Positions 18,227-27,495 are shown, numbered from the stretch's first letter. The stretch: DNA of 64,000 nucleotides from Virgibacillus halotolerans (GCF_016908515.1 NZ_JAFBEA010000001.1:620001-684000), one strand, 5' to 3'. Numbers and translations are program-made. The notes: generated from the sequence alone by a model not told the origin.

Positions 18227-18496
18227 CTACTTAATAGAGAAACGATTATATTTTTTATGGTCCTTTGAAGTTTGCTCTTCGATATGATCCACTTGAATAA
18301 AGGGAGTGAGTCCCGACTTTAACGCCCCGATATATTCGCTAACATAGCTACGATCACCTTCCACTTCCAATTCAACCGTACCATCAGGTTTGTTTTTTAC
18401 CCAACCAACTAAATTTAATTCCATCGCCTTTTGCTGTGCAGAATATCTAAAACCAACACCTTGCACACGTCCACTTATCGTTAAATGCTTATTCAT
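18227..18496 (-). CDS. acyP: Acylphosphatase
   Basis: 89-residue enzyme hydrolysing acylphosphates. The active-site signature GRVQGVGFRYSAQQKA holds the phosphate-binding Arg; the Asn needed for catalysis lies in VGWVKNKPDGTVELEVEG. Full length, with GAGGTGATGAGATA before the ATG. Monocistronic. Confidence 0.96.
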   Translation of the reverse strand: MNKHLTISGRVQGVGFRYSAQQKAMELNLVGWVKNKPDGTVELEVEGDRSYVSEYIGALKSGLTPFIQVDHIEEQTSKDHKKYNRFSIK

Positions 18497-18671
18497 TATC
18501 TCATCACCTCTTCTACCTTATATATACTATATTACCTTTTTAACAAAGTTCAAAACAGGAGTCCTATAACAATTAAATATTGAAAAGTATTTTTTTATAA
18601 ACAGATTGATGCTATAATACGTTTTGTGATTAAAATAGATCGACACGATTTATTTATAAGAGGGGAAAATT

Positions 18672-20126
18672 ATGTTAAAAAGAATAAAACTACCTGGTTG
18701 GATAACAGTCATATTTTTACTAGCTGTAATCATAACCGGCATGGGACAATTAACACAAGCGGGTATAAATAAATCAAAAAACCAAACAACAGATAAAAAA
18801 ACTGAAAAACAACAAGATGAAAAATATATAAGCACCAAATATCCGGGACTAACGATAACAACAGAAACAACAAACAAAGATACGTATACGTCAGCAATTA
18901 GTACACTCTTAACAGAAGATAAACAAATTAATAAAACCATTCAATTATGGATCAATGAACAGAAGAAAAACTTCATGACAGATATAAAAGAAACCAAGAA
19001 TATTCCTACGGATGGGCACAAAGCTCATTTAAACATCCAGGTTGATACAAATAAAGTAACAGAGGATATATATAGTCTGGTGTTTAGTTCGAAAACATAT
19101 ACTGGTGAAGCAAACGGCATCAATATCGTAAAAGTGTTTAATATAGATCTGAAAAATAATACCTTTTTACATATTGAAGACGTATTAAACATAAATAATG
19201 ATACATTATCAATGATGAGAGAATTAGTCGATGAAGAGCTACAAAAAAATGAAGATATCTACTTTTATGTTATCGACGATGCACTAGAAGAAGTGATAAA
19301 CGATCCCAATAATTGGAAATGGTCCGTTAATAAAAAGGAATTCACTTTTTACTTTGATAAATATGAAATTGCGACAAGAGAAGCAGGACCTATAAAATTA
19401 AAAATTCCACTTCAAAAAGTCTCCTTATATTTAAATAAAGATATTGAGTCCTTGTTGCAAATGCCTGAAGAACAGCAAAAAGAAAAAGAGAAAGAGAATA
19501 TCATTCAAGAAGGTGCAAAGTTAGATTCCAATGGAAAATATGTTGCACTTACGTTTGATAACGGTCCAAACCCAAAAGTAACACCAAGGGTTTTAGAAAC
19601 ATTGAAGGAACATGGAGCGACAGCCACCTTCTTTATGTTGGGGAGTCAGGTGGATTACTATCCGGAAATTGTTGAACAAGTAGCGATTGAAGGGCACGAA
19701 ATCGGTAATCATTCGACAAATCACCCAGATTTTACAAATCTCAGTACAGAAGAAATCCACCAAGAAATTGACAAAACAAATCATTTAATTGAAGATGCAA
19801 TCGGAACCAAGCCAACGGTTACCAGACCGCCATATGGTGCTTATAATGATGACCTGATAAAAATAGCTAAAAATAATGAATCGCCAATTGTATTATGGTC
19901 TGTTAATTCGCTAGATGAAAAGACTTTAAACGCTGATGCAGTACAAAAGGAGATAACCCCAGGCTCAATTGTGCTAATGCATGATACTCTTTCTACAACA
20001 GCTGACGCGCTACCTGAATTATTGGATAGACTTGAAAGGGAAGGGTATCAGTTTATTACTGTGTCGCAGATGTTAAATTTACAGGATCAAAATGGAATAG
20101 GACCGTATGATGGTAAAGTAAAATAG
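18672..20126 (+). CDS. PdaC-like polysaccharide deacetylase with DUF3298-type domain
   Basis: 484 residues: an N-terminal membrane anchor (about 8-28), a polar linker, a DUF3298/PdaC-type domain (about 50-270), then a NodB-like deacetylase (about 290-470). B. subtilis PdaC, a MurNAc deacetylase, has the same order. The zinc pair HSTNHPD and RPPYGAYND are intact, but motif 1 reads TFDNGPN instead of the usual TFDDGPN, replacing the zinc-binding second Asp by Asn. PdaA-type enzymes also carry Asn there, so activity is possible. Acts outside the membrane on the cell wall. AGAGGGGAAAATT precedes the ATG and a terminator overlaps the stop. Confidence 0.88.
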   Translation: MLKRIKLPGWITVIFLLAVIITGMGQLTQAGINKSKNQTTDKKTEKQQDEKYISTKYPGLTITTETTNKDTYTSAISTLLTEDKQINKTIQLWINEQKKNFMTDIKETKNIPTDGHKAHLNIQVDTNKVTEDIYSLVFSSKTYTGEANGINIVKVFNIDLKNNTFLHIEDVLNINNDTLSMMRELVDEELQKNEDIYFYVIDDALEEVINDPNNWKWSVNKKEFTFYFDKYEIATREAGPIKLKIPLQKVSLYLNKDIESLLQMPEEQQKEKEKENIIQEGAKLDSNGKYVALTFDNGPNPKVTPRVLETLKEHGATATFFMLGSQVDYYPEIVEQVAIEGHEIGNHSTNHPDFTNLSTEEIHQEIDKTNHLIEDAIGTKPTVTRPPYGAYNDDLIKIAKNNESPIVLWSVNSLDEKTLNADAVQKEITPGSIVLMHDTLSTTADALPELLDRLEREGYQFITVSQMLNLQDQNGIGPYDGKVK

Positions 20127-20150
20127 CAGCTTTGAGTAGCTGCTATTTTT
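20122..20150 (+). terminator. Terminator of the deacetylase gene
   Basis: Perfect 10-bp stem AATAGCAGCT / AGCTGCTATT and Ts; it starts inside the last codons. Confidence 0.88.
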
Positions 20151-20213
20151 GTGTGTAATAATACTTTTCACTGATCGATGTCTTAAAAACAACGAAATAA
20201 TTATCGGATTTAG

Positions 20214-20390
20214 GAAAAGGATTTTGGGGCGCTTAATCCACATGCAGAAGCATAAAAAGAATAGGTCAAAGAATTAGGACACATACCAGAATGAACTGTA
20301 GCCATACAAAATCAAAATAGGCCAAAACAAAATCCTGATGCAAATGCGGATGGAATATTATACAGCAATAACTATAAAGTCGTTGCATGA
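20214..20390 (+). pseudogene. Decayed ORF with in-frame stops
   Basis: One frame reads as protein (KDFGALNPHAEA, VKELGHIPE, TVAIQNQNRPKQNPDANADG, YSNNYKVVA) but has stops at four positions within about 60 codons. The stops fall where Trp or Gln codons would fit. No ribosome site or intact start. I do not recognise the family. It lies after the deacetylase terminator in a 1-kb gene-free stretch. Confidence 0.5.
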
Positions 20391-20597
20391 GAATAAGCAT
20401 TATGCAACATAGTCGAGCAGCAAGATCATTTTGCGATTTATTTTAGTGAATCTATATTAATTTATAGCGTATTTTTTAATTCTTGTCTCACTATCCAGAG
20501 TATACTTTACAATGAGATGGTAAATTGCGTTTTATTTATAACTTCCGATAATAAATATTATGTAAACTAGAAGAAGTAATTATTTAAACTATTAGTT

Positions 20598-20974
20598 TTA
20601 ACAAGAAAATCTTAACTCCCTCTCTTTTAAGGTCTTTTGAAACAAGAAAGTATAAACTAATTGATGTAATTCTAAATCATCTATTTGTACTGCGAAATCT
20701 GGTAATGTGTCAATAATACCCCGTTCAACGGATAACCCTTCTTAAAAAACTCATGCTCATGCAAATCAATAAGGCTATATCCCATTGAATTCATGATTCA
20801 TAATATCATCCAGATAAATATCGATAATTCAGGCGGCACTTCTCAGCATCTTTTATCACCGGGTATATGCCACGAATTTGAACCATACGTCCCCTACTTT
20901 CTACTGATACCACAACTGTCGAGCTTAAAATTCATTCTCTTTAAGCTATTTTTCAATTGATTAATTTTATTCAT
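20598..20974 (-). pseudogene. Decayed gene with several frameshifts
   Basis: Minus strand. Begins MNKINQLKNSLKRMNFKLDS, continues in another frame as VVVSVESRGRMVQIRGIYP and KDAEKCRLNYRYLSG, then LIDLHEHEFFKKGYPLNG and finally IDTLPDFAVQIDDLELHQLV to a stop at 20598. At least three frame changes and two stops separate stretches that each look coding. About 125 residues if restored; family not recognised. Confidence 0.5.
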
Positions 20975-21207
20975 AATGAATCGTCGTTCTTGTTCTATCT
21001 ATTAATTTAAGAATTGTATAAACTACTGTATATAAATTATTTGATATCAAACATTACCATGTAATTAATTCACAACAAATATTACACTATATATTAGTCT
21101 AAATCATCTAACACTCATAAAGTTTGACTATTTCATCTTACTTTTGTTATATTCGATTATATAATCCAACTTCTCTGTACTTTGGATATGAAAGGAGATG
21201 TTTATAC

Positions 21208-21981
21208 ATGTCATATGAAGTCTCTATCTTCATCATGGATATAAGTAATTCATCTAAAGAAAATATTGGGAATGAATTAAGTGAATATCTACAGCAATTA
21301 AAAATTAGCATTGCTGATTGGACCCAAAATATTGTTGTGACAAAGATTAGTCACCGTGCTGGTGATGAATTGGCCGTTGTATGTAGTGGCTATGCCTCAG
21401 CGTATACACTTGCTTTCTATATAAGCCATATTTGGAAGTTCACAGATCATAAACCTTATTTCGGCCTATCATTTGGTGATATTCAAGAGGATTTAAGCAT
21501 AATAAACATAGAAACTTGGATTCATCCATTAATGAAACAAGCAAGAAATGCCAATGATTACCTGAAAGAACAACAGAACAGATTACTATTTCGCTTTGCA
21601 TTACCGGATTTTTCAGGTGAAAAAGGCTTCACCGTTTTTAGCAAACAATTCGAAACATTAATCAATACCAGTTTAACTCTAAAGCAAGAACAAATGAACG
21701 AACAAACCGAAATACAATCTCTCGTCTGTTCTTTATATTTAATGCTCGGCCAACAAAATAAGGTAAGCCAATATCTCGAAAGAACAACAGCTACGATATC
21801 CCATCATATGAAACAGGGTAAAACGCAAGTCATCTTGCATGCTTTTTATGACATTGTTAAGGTGCTGGATTCATTAGATACACAAGATAAGCATCGTCTA
21901 ACGGATCAGTTGCAAACAAACATTAGACAAAATGTATTGAACCATCTACACGATTATTTTCCTAAAGAAAGGAGATTATAA
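21208..21981 (+). CDS. SatD-like protein
   Basis: 257 residues from ATG 21208 (AAAGGAGATG upstream). The N-terminal half resembles the SatD family, named from a Streptococcus mutans acid-tolerance locus: a short VSIFIMDISNSS start and SHRAGDELAVVCSGYASAYT. The C-terminal half is helical, with no membrane segments. Its stop overlaps the start of the next gene by one base, so the two are made together. The SatD plus DUF3307 pair recurs in Firmicutes (recollection); its role is not settled. Confidence 0.65.
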   Translation: MSYEVSIFIMDISNSSKENIGNELSEYLQQLKISIADWTQNIVVTKISHRAGDELAVVCSGYASAYTLAFYISHIWKFTDHKPYFGLSFGDIQEDLSIINIETWIHPLMKQARNANDYLKEQQNRLLFRFALPDFSGEKGFTVFSKQFETLINTSLTLKQEQMNEQTEIQSLVCSLYLMLGQQNKVSQYLERTTATISHHMKQGKTQVILHAFYDIVKVLDSLDTQDKHRLTDQLQTNIRQNVLNHLHDYFPKERRL

Positions 21982-22853
21982 TGACTGTACTATTGCTCCT
22001 TCTCGCACATTTAATCGCTGACTTTTGGTTGCAATCGGATCAAATGGTGAAAAATAAACTAAAACATTTAAAAAAACACTTATTCCACCATCTACTAACA
22101 ACAGGAATCGTACTTGCTGTTATATGGGGTCACCAATACGAATTTCAACATATAATCTACTATTTTATTCTACCTTACGCTTTTATTATAATCACACATC
22201 TTTTGATTGATTTGTCAAAAATAAAAATAGTAGATTCCATTCCAAAAGGCACAACAGATAATATGAAAAGACTTGGATACTTTTTATTAGATCAAGTATT
22301 ACATGTCATCATGATACTCCTAACCTGCATTCTTTTCTTCCCTATGAAAGCTACAAAAATGGCAGCGGATCTTTTGGACTTGTATGGGATAAGTAGTTTA
22401 AGCCCGTTCAACACAGCATTATCTATGATCATCATTTACATTTTGGCTACAAGTGTCAGCGGCCATATCGTAAAATATATCATCGGTTCATTGCCATCAG
22501 AGTTTGCCAACTTTGAAGGCGAACTTACATTGAGAAATCAAATGAACAATGTAAAAGAAAAAAATCAACCTAAAACAGAAAGCAATTTTACGGAGGAATA
22601 TCATTATTTTACCTACTCCACCCCGCTTCGTTCGCGCGGAAAGCTCATCGGCTATATAGAAAGGTTGCTTGTTATTATATTAACAGCGATCGGAGCATAC
22701 CAGTCTATTGCTTTTATTATCGCAGCCAAGTCGATCGCACGATTCAAACAGTTAGATGATCGAAACTGGGCCGAATATTTCTTATTAGGTACACTATCTT
22801 CTATCTTTCTAGGATTAGTGCTCGGTCTAGTTGTACAAGGAATCATTATGTAA
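21981..22853 (+). CDS. DUF3307-containing membrane protein
   Basis: 290 residues with about seven hydrophobic segments. The N-terminal HLIADFWLQSDQMVKNK and FIIITHLLIDLSKIK are DUF3307-like; the rest has further membrane spans and a cytosolic loop (about 180-215). Likely partner of the SatD-like protein, whose coding region it overlaps by one base. Function unknown. Confidence 0.7.
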   Translation: MTVLLLLLAHLIADFWLQSDQMVKNKLKHLKKHLFHHLLTTGIVLAVIWGHQYEFQHIIYYFILPYAFIIITHLLIDLSKIKIVDSIPKGTTDNMKRLGYFLLDQVLHVIMILLTCILFFPMKATKMAADLLDLYGISSLSPFNTALSMIIIYILATSVSGHIVKYIIGSLPSEFANFEGELTLRNQMNNVKEKNQPKTESNFTEEYHYFTYSTPLRSRGKLIGYIERLLVIILTAIGAYQSIAFIIAAKSIARFKQLDDRNWAEYFLLGTLSSIFLGLVLGLVVQGIIM

Positions 22854-22871
22854 AAGATAAGGATTCATTAA

Positions 22872-23030
22872 TTAAATTGGCGATATTATAACCATGTGGT
22901 CGATTTCCACCAGTTTGTTTTGATGAAGATCCATAATCTCATTACATATTAATTGCTCATAAGGCAAAATAAACGGATCACAATCCACACTTTCCTTAAT
23001 TACGTCTGTATTTAATCCGAGATTAACCTT
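22872..23030 (-). pseudogene. Gene fragment after the DUF3307 gene
   Basis: A minus-strand frame with no start codon reads VNLGLNTDVIKESVDCDP, FILPYEQLICNEIMDLHQ, NKLVEIDHMVIISPI and then stops. It lies in the same frame as, and just after, the stop of the gene at 23040-23906, separated by two stop codons. Wording is protein-like, so it is probably the remnant of a gene or of a longer C-terminus. Confidence 0.4.
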
Positions 23031-23039
23031 TTACATGAC

Positions 23040-23906
23040 TTACTCTTGTTTATCCGTAAAATGAAGTACGGTTGGCTTATTCTTCTTTTCCAGCGTCGCT
23101 TTATATAAGCTAATATCACCTGTTTGTGGCACCAAGCCATTGGAATTGATTTCAATATTTTTATTTAATGCTATCGTCCATGCAGCTTCGTTATCATCCA
23201 TTAGCACAACAGCAAGTGTGCCAAATTGTTGAATGTGATCCCAATCAAATGATTCTGTTTTGCCGTTTTCAATAACAGAGATCCCTTCTGTATTACTGAT
23301 AACTTGGGCATTATTACCTTCCCACTTGCCTTGAATTTCTGCCCCGACATAGTAATAAGAGCTACCTCCACCACGGTCACCATAAGTGCCAACGAATTGT
23401 TGAATCGAATTATCAGTAGCTTTGTAAGTAGCTGCGGCCACATCATTCTCTAACCACTCCACATGAAATGTACTTTGTGTCTCATAAGGTAATCTTTCTT
23501 TCGGACGGGCTAGAATATAGTAATAGGACCTGTAATAAACTGCTTCACCACGCTCTATATCTTCTTTAATTGAAAATACATGTTTCATGTCGGGCGAAAT
23601 GCTAATAACATTTTTTATTTGCTGGTTACTTTTAACCAACAATACTGTATTAACAATAATGAAAATGATCAAAACACTAGTACCAATCATTTTCCACTTT
23701 TTCGTAGGTGTAAGTAAGAACAAAAGTGCTAGGGCCAAACAGATTACACAAACCATATTGATGATGTAAAAAATCCGATTATCGACATACGCTACTTGAA
23801 ACCTTGTATGTACGTAAAAGTATCCCATTTGCAAACAGAAAAAGCCAATTGCAATAAGTAAGAGTATCCAACCTATCATTTTTATATATTTATTCTTCCG
23901 TCTCAT
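23040..23906 (-). CDS. Membrane protein with extracytoplasmic domain, unknown family
   Basis: 288 residues from ATG 23906, which has GGAGGTGG 6 nt upstream; the frame is open further but without a ribosome site. Three hydrophobic segments (about 10-30, 45-65, 72-92) precede a 190-residue polar domain, with a Gly/Tyr-rich stretch GTYGDRGGGSSYYYVG in the middle. The start overlaps the end of the upstream Asp-box gene by 17 nt, so they form an operon. Not recognised beyond that. Confidence 0.75.
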   Translation of the reverse strand: MRRKNKYIKMIGWILLLIAIGFFCLQMGYFYVHTRFQVAYVDNRIFYIINMVCVICLALALLFLLTPTKKWKMIGTSVLIIFIIVNTVLLVKSNQQIKNVISISPDMKHVFSIKEDIERGEAVYYRSYYYILARPKERLPYETQSTFHVEWLENDVAAATYKATDNSIQQFVGTYGDRGGGSSYYYVGAEIQGKWEGNNAQVISNTEGISVIENGKTESFDWDHIQQFGTLAVVLMDDNEAAWTIALNKNIEINSNGLVPQTGDISLYKATLEKKNKPTVLHFTDKQE

Positions 23907-24816
23907 TCGGCTCCACCTCCCTAGAGAAATCCCAAGTTTCCCCATTATCATTGGAAACAAATTTCCCCTTCACTTCCCCACCTCTATAGTCACCATTAGG
24001 GCCTTGGTTGACTAAAACTGCCAAATGGTCATCTTCTTTAACCGGTATTTCCGCATTAACAAAAATTTCTTCGTATTTTGTTGGTATATGAAATGCTGCT
24101 TGCTGCCATGAATCTCCAGTATCTTGCGTCACATAAACGTCCGGTTCTTGCGGATTTATCGTCCCAAAAGATAAAAATCCAGTATTCTCATCTATAAATC
24201 CACCATCCGAGATTAATCTTGTTGCACCTGAATTGTTTGTTTCTTCCCAAGTTTTACCACCATCATGCGTTAAAAAGACAATCGAAAGCTCTTGTGACAT
24301 GGTACGATCGCCAGAAATAATGACATATCCAAATTCATCATTGATAAAATCAACTTTTCGGAAACGGATAGCGGGAAATGGTTCCGCAACAACCGTATCC
24401 TCCCAAGTTTTACCCTGGTCAACCGAGTAAGTTAATATGATTTTTTTACTTTCCCAGTTTACGCCATCTGAATATAAGAATGCGACACGACTTTCTGTAA
24501 GGATATAGCTATTATCAATTAGTTCTTGTTTGTTCCCATTGTATTCCCCATCAAATACATTCTCTAATTCAATCGGCACTTTCGTCCAACTCTCTCCCCT
24601 GTCAAATGTGATGTTTAGCTCATCGTTATCTAAGGAGTAATCAATAGTATGAGCAGCATGCAGTGGTTGTTCCTGCACTGTCTCCTGCTCTTGTGCATTT
24701 TGTGCAGTTGGGTTTTGCGGCAAAGATGCGGTTTTAATAGTGTTTTGATAATAAATCAATCCGATGATTAAGCCAATCATCATAATGCCAGCTATGCCAA
24801 GAATAATATGTTTCAA
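23890..24816 (-). CDS. Membrane-anchored Asp-box (BNR) beta-propeller protein
   Basis: 308 residues: an N-terminal membrane anchor (about 3-22), a Gln/Glu-rich linker, then a sialidase-like propeller. Five Asp-boxes (S/T-x-D-x-G-x-T/S-W) are visible: FDRGESW, SVDQGKTW, THDGGKTW, TQDTGDSW and SNDNGETW. These mark fold, not activity; sialidase catalytic residues are not evident. Likely faces the outside and is co-expressed with the overlapping membrane gene downstream. Confidence 0.8.
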   Translation of the reverse strand: MKHIILGIAGIMMIGLIIGLIYYQNTIKTASLPQNPTAQNAQEQETVQEQPLHAAHTIDYSLDNDELNITFDRGESWTKVPIELENVFDGEYNGNKQELIDNSYILTESRVAFLYSDGVNWESKKIILTYSVDQGKTWEDTVVAEPFPAIRFRKVDFINDEFGYVIISGDRTMSQELSIVFLTHDGGKTWEETNNSGATRLISDGGFIDENTGFLSFGTINPQEPDVYVTQDTGDSWQQAAFHIPTKYEEIFVNAEIPVKEDDHLAVLVNQGPNGDYRGGEVKGKFVSNDNGETWDFSREVEPNETEE

Positions 24817-25102
24817 TGTAAAGGCTCCTTTGTTATCACTATAAAAAATCCTTCTCTTACAAGAATATCAGAAAATAAAACCTAAATATACGATTTATAA
24901 AAAGATATAGCACGTTTTATTGCATATTGTAATTCTTGGAAATTACCTCATTTCCTGCTTGCAGATGATATTTCTAAAAGTAGAAAAAGCATCTGTTTCG
25001 GGTAAGAGTAACTTTTTTTACCAGTACCATGATACAAGCGTATTCCTTTTCATGAATAAATCCCTTTTAAAAGACTCATCTTAAGGCTTAGGAGGTGCTA
25101 AA

Positions 25103-25243
25103 ATGGGAAGAGACCGTCAAGAAAAAAAGTTAAAAGAAAGTGGACGCGTGGAATCAGACCGTGATGTGGGTCTTCGCTATAAAGGTGCAACAAAAATGTC
25201 AAGTCCTGAAGAAGCAAGAAGATTAAACGATGGAAAAAAGTAA
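25103..25243 (+). CDS. ypzI: YpzI family protein
   Basis: 46 residues, highly charged: MGRDRQEKKLKESGRVESDR at the start and KGATKMSSPEEARRLN near the end, matching B. subtilis YpzI closely in length and wording. TAGGAGGTG lies 8 nt before the ATG. Function unknown; the family is restricted to spore-forming bacilli. A hairpin terminator follows. Confidence 0.9.
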   Translation: MGRDRQEKKLKESGRVESDRDVGLRYKGATKMSSPEEARRLNDGKK

Positions 25244-25302
25244 AAAGGAAAAACAATCATCTCAGTTCTAGGGGCTAAAGTATAAAAAGCACACGAATTG
25301 GG

Positions 25303-25338
25303 GATGCAAATCGCAAATGATTTGCATCTCTACTTTTT
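25303..25338 (+). terminator. Terminator after ypzI
   Basis: Perfect 10-bp stem GATGCAAATC / GATTTGCATC, 6-nt loop, then a TCTACTTTTT tail. Confidence 0.75.
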
Positions 25339-25387
25339 AGAGAAGTTAATTTTACAACAGATTTATCCTCTTTAGGAGTCGAGTGAT

Positions 25388-25570
25388 ATTGCAAATTTGA
25401 TACGCAATATAACTGACAATGCAGTGATTGCTCCTACAAAAAATATCCGTAGAAGATTAACTATTTTAGAAAGACCTTTAATAACCGCTACCGCTACGAA
25501 GATCGTAAAAGCTATATCTCCAATTCATGAGTATACAGTGGAATATTCCAATGATCAATCAACTCAATAA
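25388..25570 (+). pseudogene. Possible gene remnant without a start codon
   Basis: An open frame from about 25376 to a TAA at 25570 has coding-like wording (LIRNITDNAVIAPTKNIRRR, TATKIVKAISPIHEYTVEYS) but no ATG, GTG or TTG near its AGGAG site; only ATT at 25388 has suitable spacing. It may be an ATT-start small gene of 60 residues or the tail of a lost gene. Confidence 0.35.
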
Positions 25571-25741
25571 TTGATTTCAAGCTGCCAATGGATATGATAT
25601 TTCTAATGAAAGAGAGGATAATTGCATTAAAGTTATTCTAACGCCCTAGTTCCAAATAGAATATAACTTCATTTATTTCCACTCCACTGTTCTTAGACAG
25701 GTATATTCGCTAATAGCTTATATTATAGAGGAGTGATTGTG

Positions 25742-25897
25742 ATGGAGCACTTTGACTGGCAAATGTTTTTATTTGTAGGTACATCCCTTGCCCATGATGT
25801 TTGGGTACATTGGGGATTTCCTCAAATTTACTACTGGGAACTTAGAAGGGACAGCTTAAAATCAATAAACACCAAAAATAATTGTAAAAAGATATGA
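25742..25897 (+). CDS. Small hypothetical protein, 51 residues
   Basis: ATG 25742 lies 8 nt after GAGGAG. The sequence begins MEHFDWQMFLFVGTSLAHDV and has a Trp/Tyr/His-rich middle (WVHWGFPQIYYWEL) that could be amphipathic or weakly membrane-bound, then a basic end. Not recognised. Support is the ribosome site and non-random composition only. Confidence 0.5.
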   Translation: MEHFDWQMFLFVGTSLAHDVWVHWGFPQIYYWELRRDSLKSINTKNNCKKI

Positions 25898-25930
25898 CGA
25901 ACATACCTATTCTCCATTATTTTACATGCA

Positions 25931-26596
25931 TCAATAAAGATACTTACTTCCCTCTCGCACGCTTAACTTGGGCAGTGCATTATCCGCTATGAACTGTTTT
26001 ACTGATAATGGATTTGTCTTAGAATATTCTCTTAGAGCCCAACCTATTGCTTTTTGAATGAAAAATTCTTTGCTCGCTGCATTTTGTTTTATGTAACGAT
26101 ACAATAGCTTTTCGTTGGTTTTTGCTTTGTACTTTAATTGAAAGAGAATTGCTGAACGTTGCAACCATAATTGATCCCCGTAGGCCCAGCCTTCAATCGT
26201 TTCCACTATTACTTCAGGGTTATCCATCGCAATCCTCCCCACAGCCTTCTGCGCAAGCATGTCAACCGTGTCCCACCATGATTTTGTAGAGATAAGCCAT
26301 TCCAATAATGGAAGATGTTCTTTTTGAAGCTTTTTTAACGACTTTTCTATATAATCAAGTGCAACATTTTGATACTCGCGTTCTTTCTTCTTCCACAACG
26401 CTAGAACCAAGTCAACTTGGAAAGATTCTTTCAAAATGCCGCTTTCCTTAAAATATATTTTTGTTAATTCTCTTCTTGCTGGTGTTTTAATGCCGATAAA
26501 TACAAATTTATTTTTCATATAACTTTCCATCTGAATAGCTTGTTCCCTGTTACGATTTTGTTCAAATAATGTAACAAGCAATTCTAACTGTTCCAT
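25931..26596 (-). CDS. DNA alkylation repair protein (AlkD-like)
   Basis: 221-residue HEAT-like repeat DNA glycosylase that removes bulky or cationic alkylated bases. The motif STKSWWDTVDMLAQK holds the tryptophan and catalytic Asp used by Bacillus cereus AlkD; LWLQRSAILFQLKYK and EFFIQKAIGWALREYSK are also standard. GGAGGAATTATAG precedes the ATG. Encoded alone. Confidence 0.9.
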   Translation of the reverse strand: MEQLELLVTLFEQNRNREQAIQMESYMKNKFVFIGIKTPARRELTKIYFKESGILKESFQVDLVLALWKKKEREYQNVALDYIEKSLKKLQKEHLPLLEWLISTKSWWDTVDMLAQKAVGRIAMDNPEVIVETIEGWAYGDQLWLQRSAILFQLKYKAKTNEKLLYRYIKQNAASKEFFIQKAIGWALREYSKTNPLSVKQFIADNALPKLSVREGSKYLY

Positions 26597-26653
26597 TCTA
26601 TAATTCCTCCCGGTAACTAATAAACACCTGCTAAAATGTACTTTAAGAACGCA

Positions 26654-27070
26654 TTACTTGGACTCCAGCAACCGGTCATCAACAGAGATATTTTCGTTTA
26701 GTTCCATCAACTTTTCAATAAATGTCTGCTGGTGCATCGGAGATATTGCGACAACATCAAATTTTCCACATGTAATTTGTATTCGATCCAATGATAACGC
26801 AGGTGAGGTTAGCGGTGTTTTAGCTCTAATAATTAATTTGATATCTTGAATTTGAACAGTTTGCCTGATAGGACCGTAGCGGATTTTAATTTTATCTTCT
26901 GTAATTTTATAATCCGTTTTAAACCAGAACCACAATAAAATCATTGCAAATAGCAGCATAACTAATAATGCTATCGTATCGCCCTTCAGTAGCGAGACAA
27001 CAATCCCCATAATTGATATCCCCCATATAATGATCGAAATCCACAAATCCTTTTTTGAAGTGAATAACAA
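26654..27070 (-). CDS. Membrane protein with bacterial PH domain
   Basis: 138 residues: two membrane helices (about 8-28 and 32-50) followed by a PH-like beta domain (TDYKITEDKIKIRYGPIRQT, then ISPMHQQTFIEKLMELN). This layout is typical of small bPH (YokE-like) proteins, whose function is unknown. Lies between the AlkD-like and DUF1657 genes. Confidence 0.75.
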   Translation of the reverse strand: MLFTSKKDLWISIIIWGISIMGIVVSLLKGDTIALLVMLLFAMILLWFWFKTDYKITEDKIKIRYGPIRQTVQIQDIKLIIRAKTPLTSPALSLDRIQITCGKFDVVAISPMHQQTFIEKLMELNENISVDDRLLESK

Positions 27071-27158
27071 GATTCATTCCTCCCTCTTATTCATCTATAT
27101 TCCATTATAACGGTTATTTTCCTTCTCTGCCAAGTAACGAAAGAAATACTCAAAAAAG

Positions 27159-27190
27159 GAAAAAGACCATCTACTAGGATGATCTTTTTA
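27159..27190 (-). terminator. Terminator of DUF1657 gene
   Basis: Stem AAAAGATCATCC / GATGGTCTTTT with one G-T pair and Ts on the minus strand. Confidence 0.8.
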
Positions 27191-27195
27191 ATGAT

Positions 27196-27399
27196 TTAAT
27201 TTTTAAATTGTGGCTCTTCAGATTGAATGTATTGTAATCTTGCATTTAAATTATCAAGCACCGTTTGTTGCTGCGTAGCCATGTTTTGAAACATTTGCTT
27301 TGCGTTTTGATCTTCTGTTTCCAATGCAAATCCTTTAATACTGGCTAGTGCACTTTCACAACTCGCGACTGCTTGCTGCATTTGTGTTCCTACGGTCAT
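27196..27399 (-). CDS. DUF1657 protein
   Basis: 67-residue helical protein: MTVGTQMQQAVASCESALAS, then ETEDQNAKQMFQNMATQQQ, a pattern of the DUF1657 family. Family members often lie beside spoVA-like and DUF421 genes in spore formers; here it is encoded alone with its own terminator. GGGAGGTGA precedes the ATG. Function unknown. Confidence 0.85.
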   Translation of the reverse strand: MTVGTQMQQAVASCESALASIKGFALETEDQNAKQMFQNMATQQQTVLDNLNARLQYIQSEEPQFKN

Positions 27400-27495
27400 T
27401 TCAAATCACCTCCCGTTCATTATAGTCCCCATTAAAGCGATTCATATAACCATCTTTTTGGGAAATAACTTAATAATGTACAGGAAGGATGTTAA

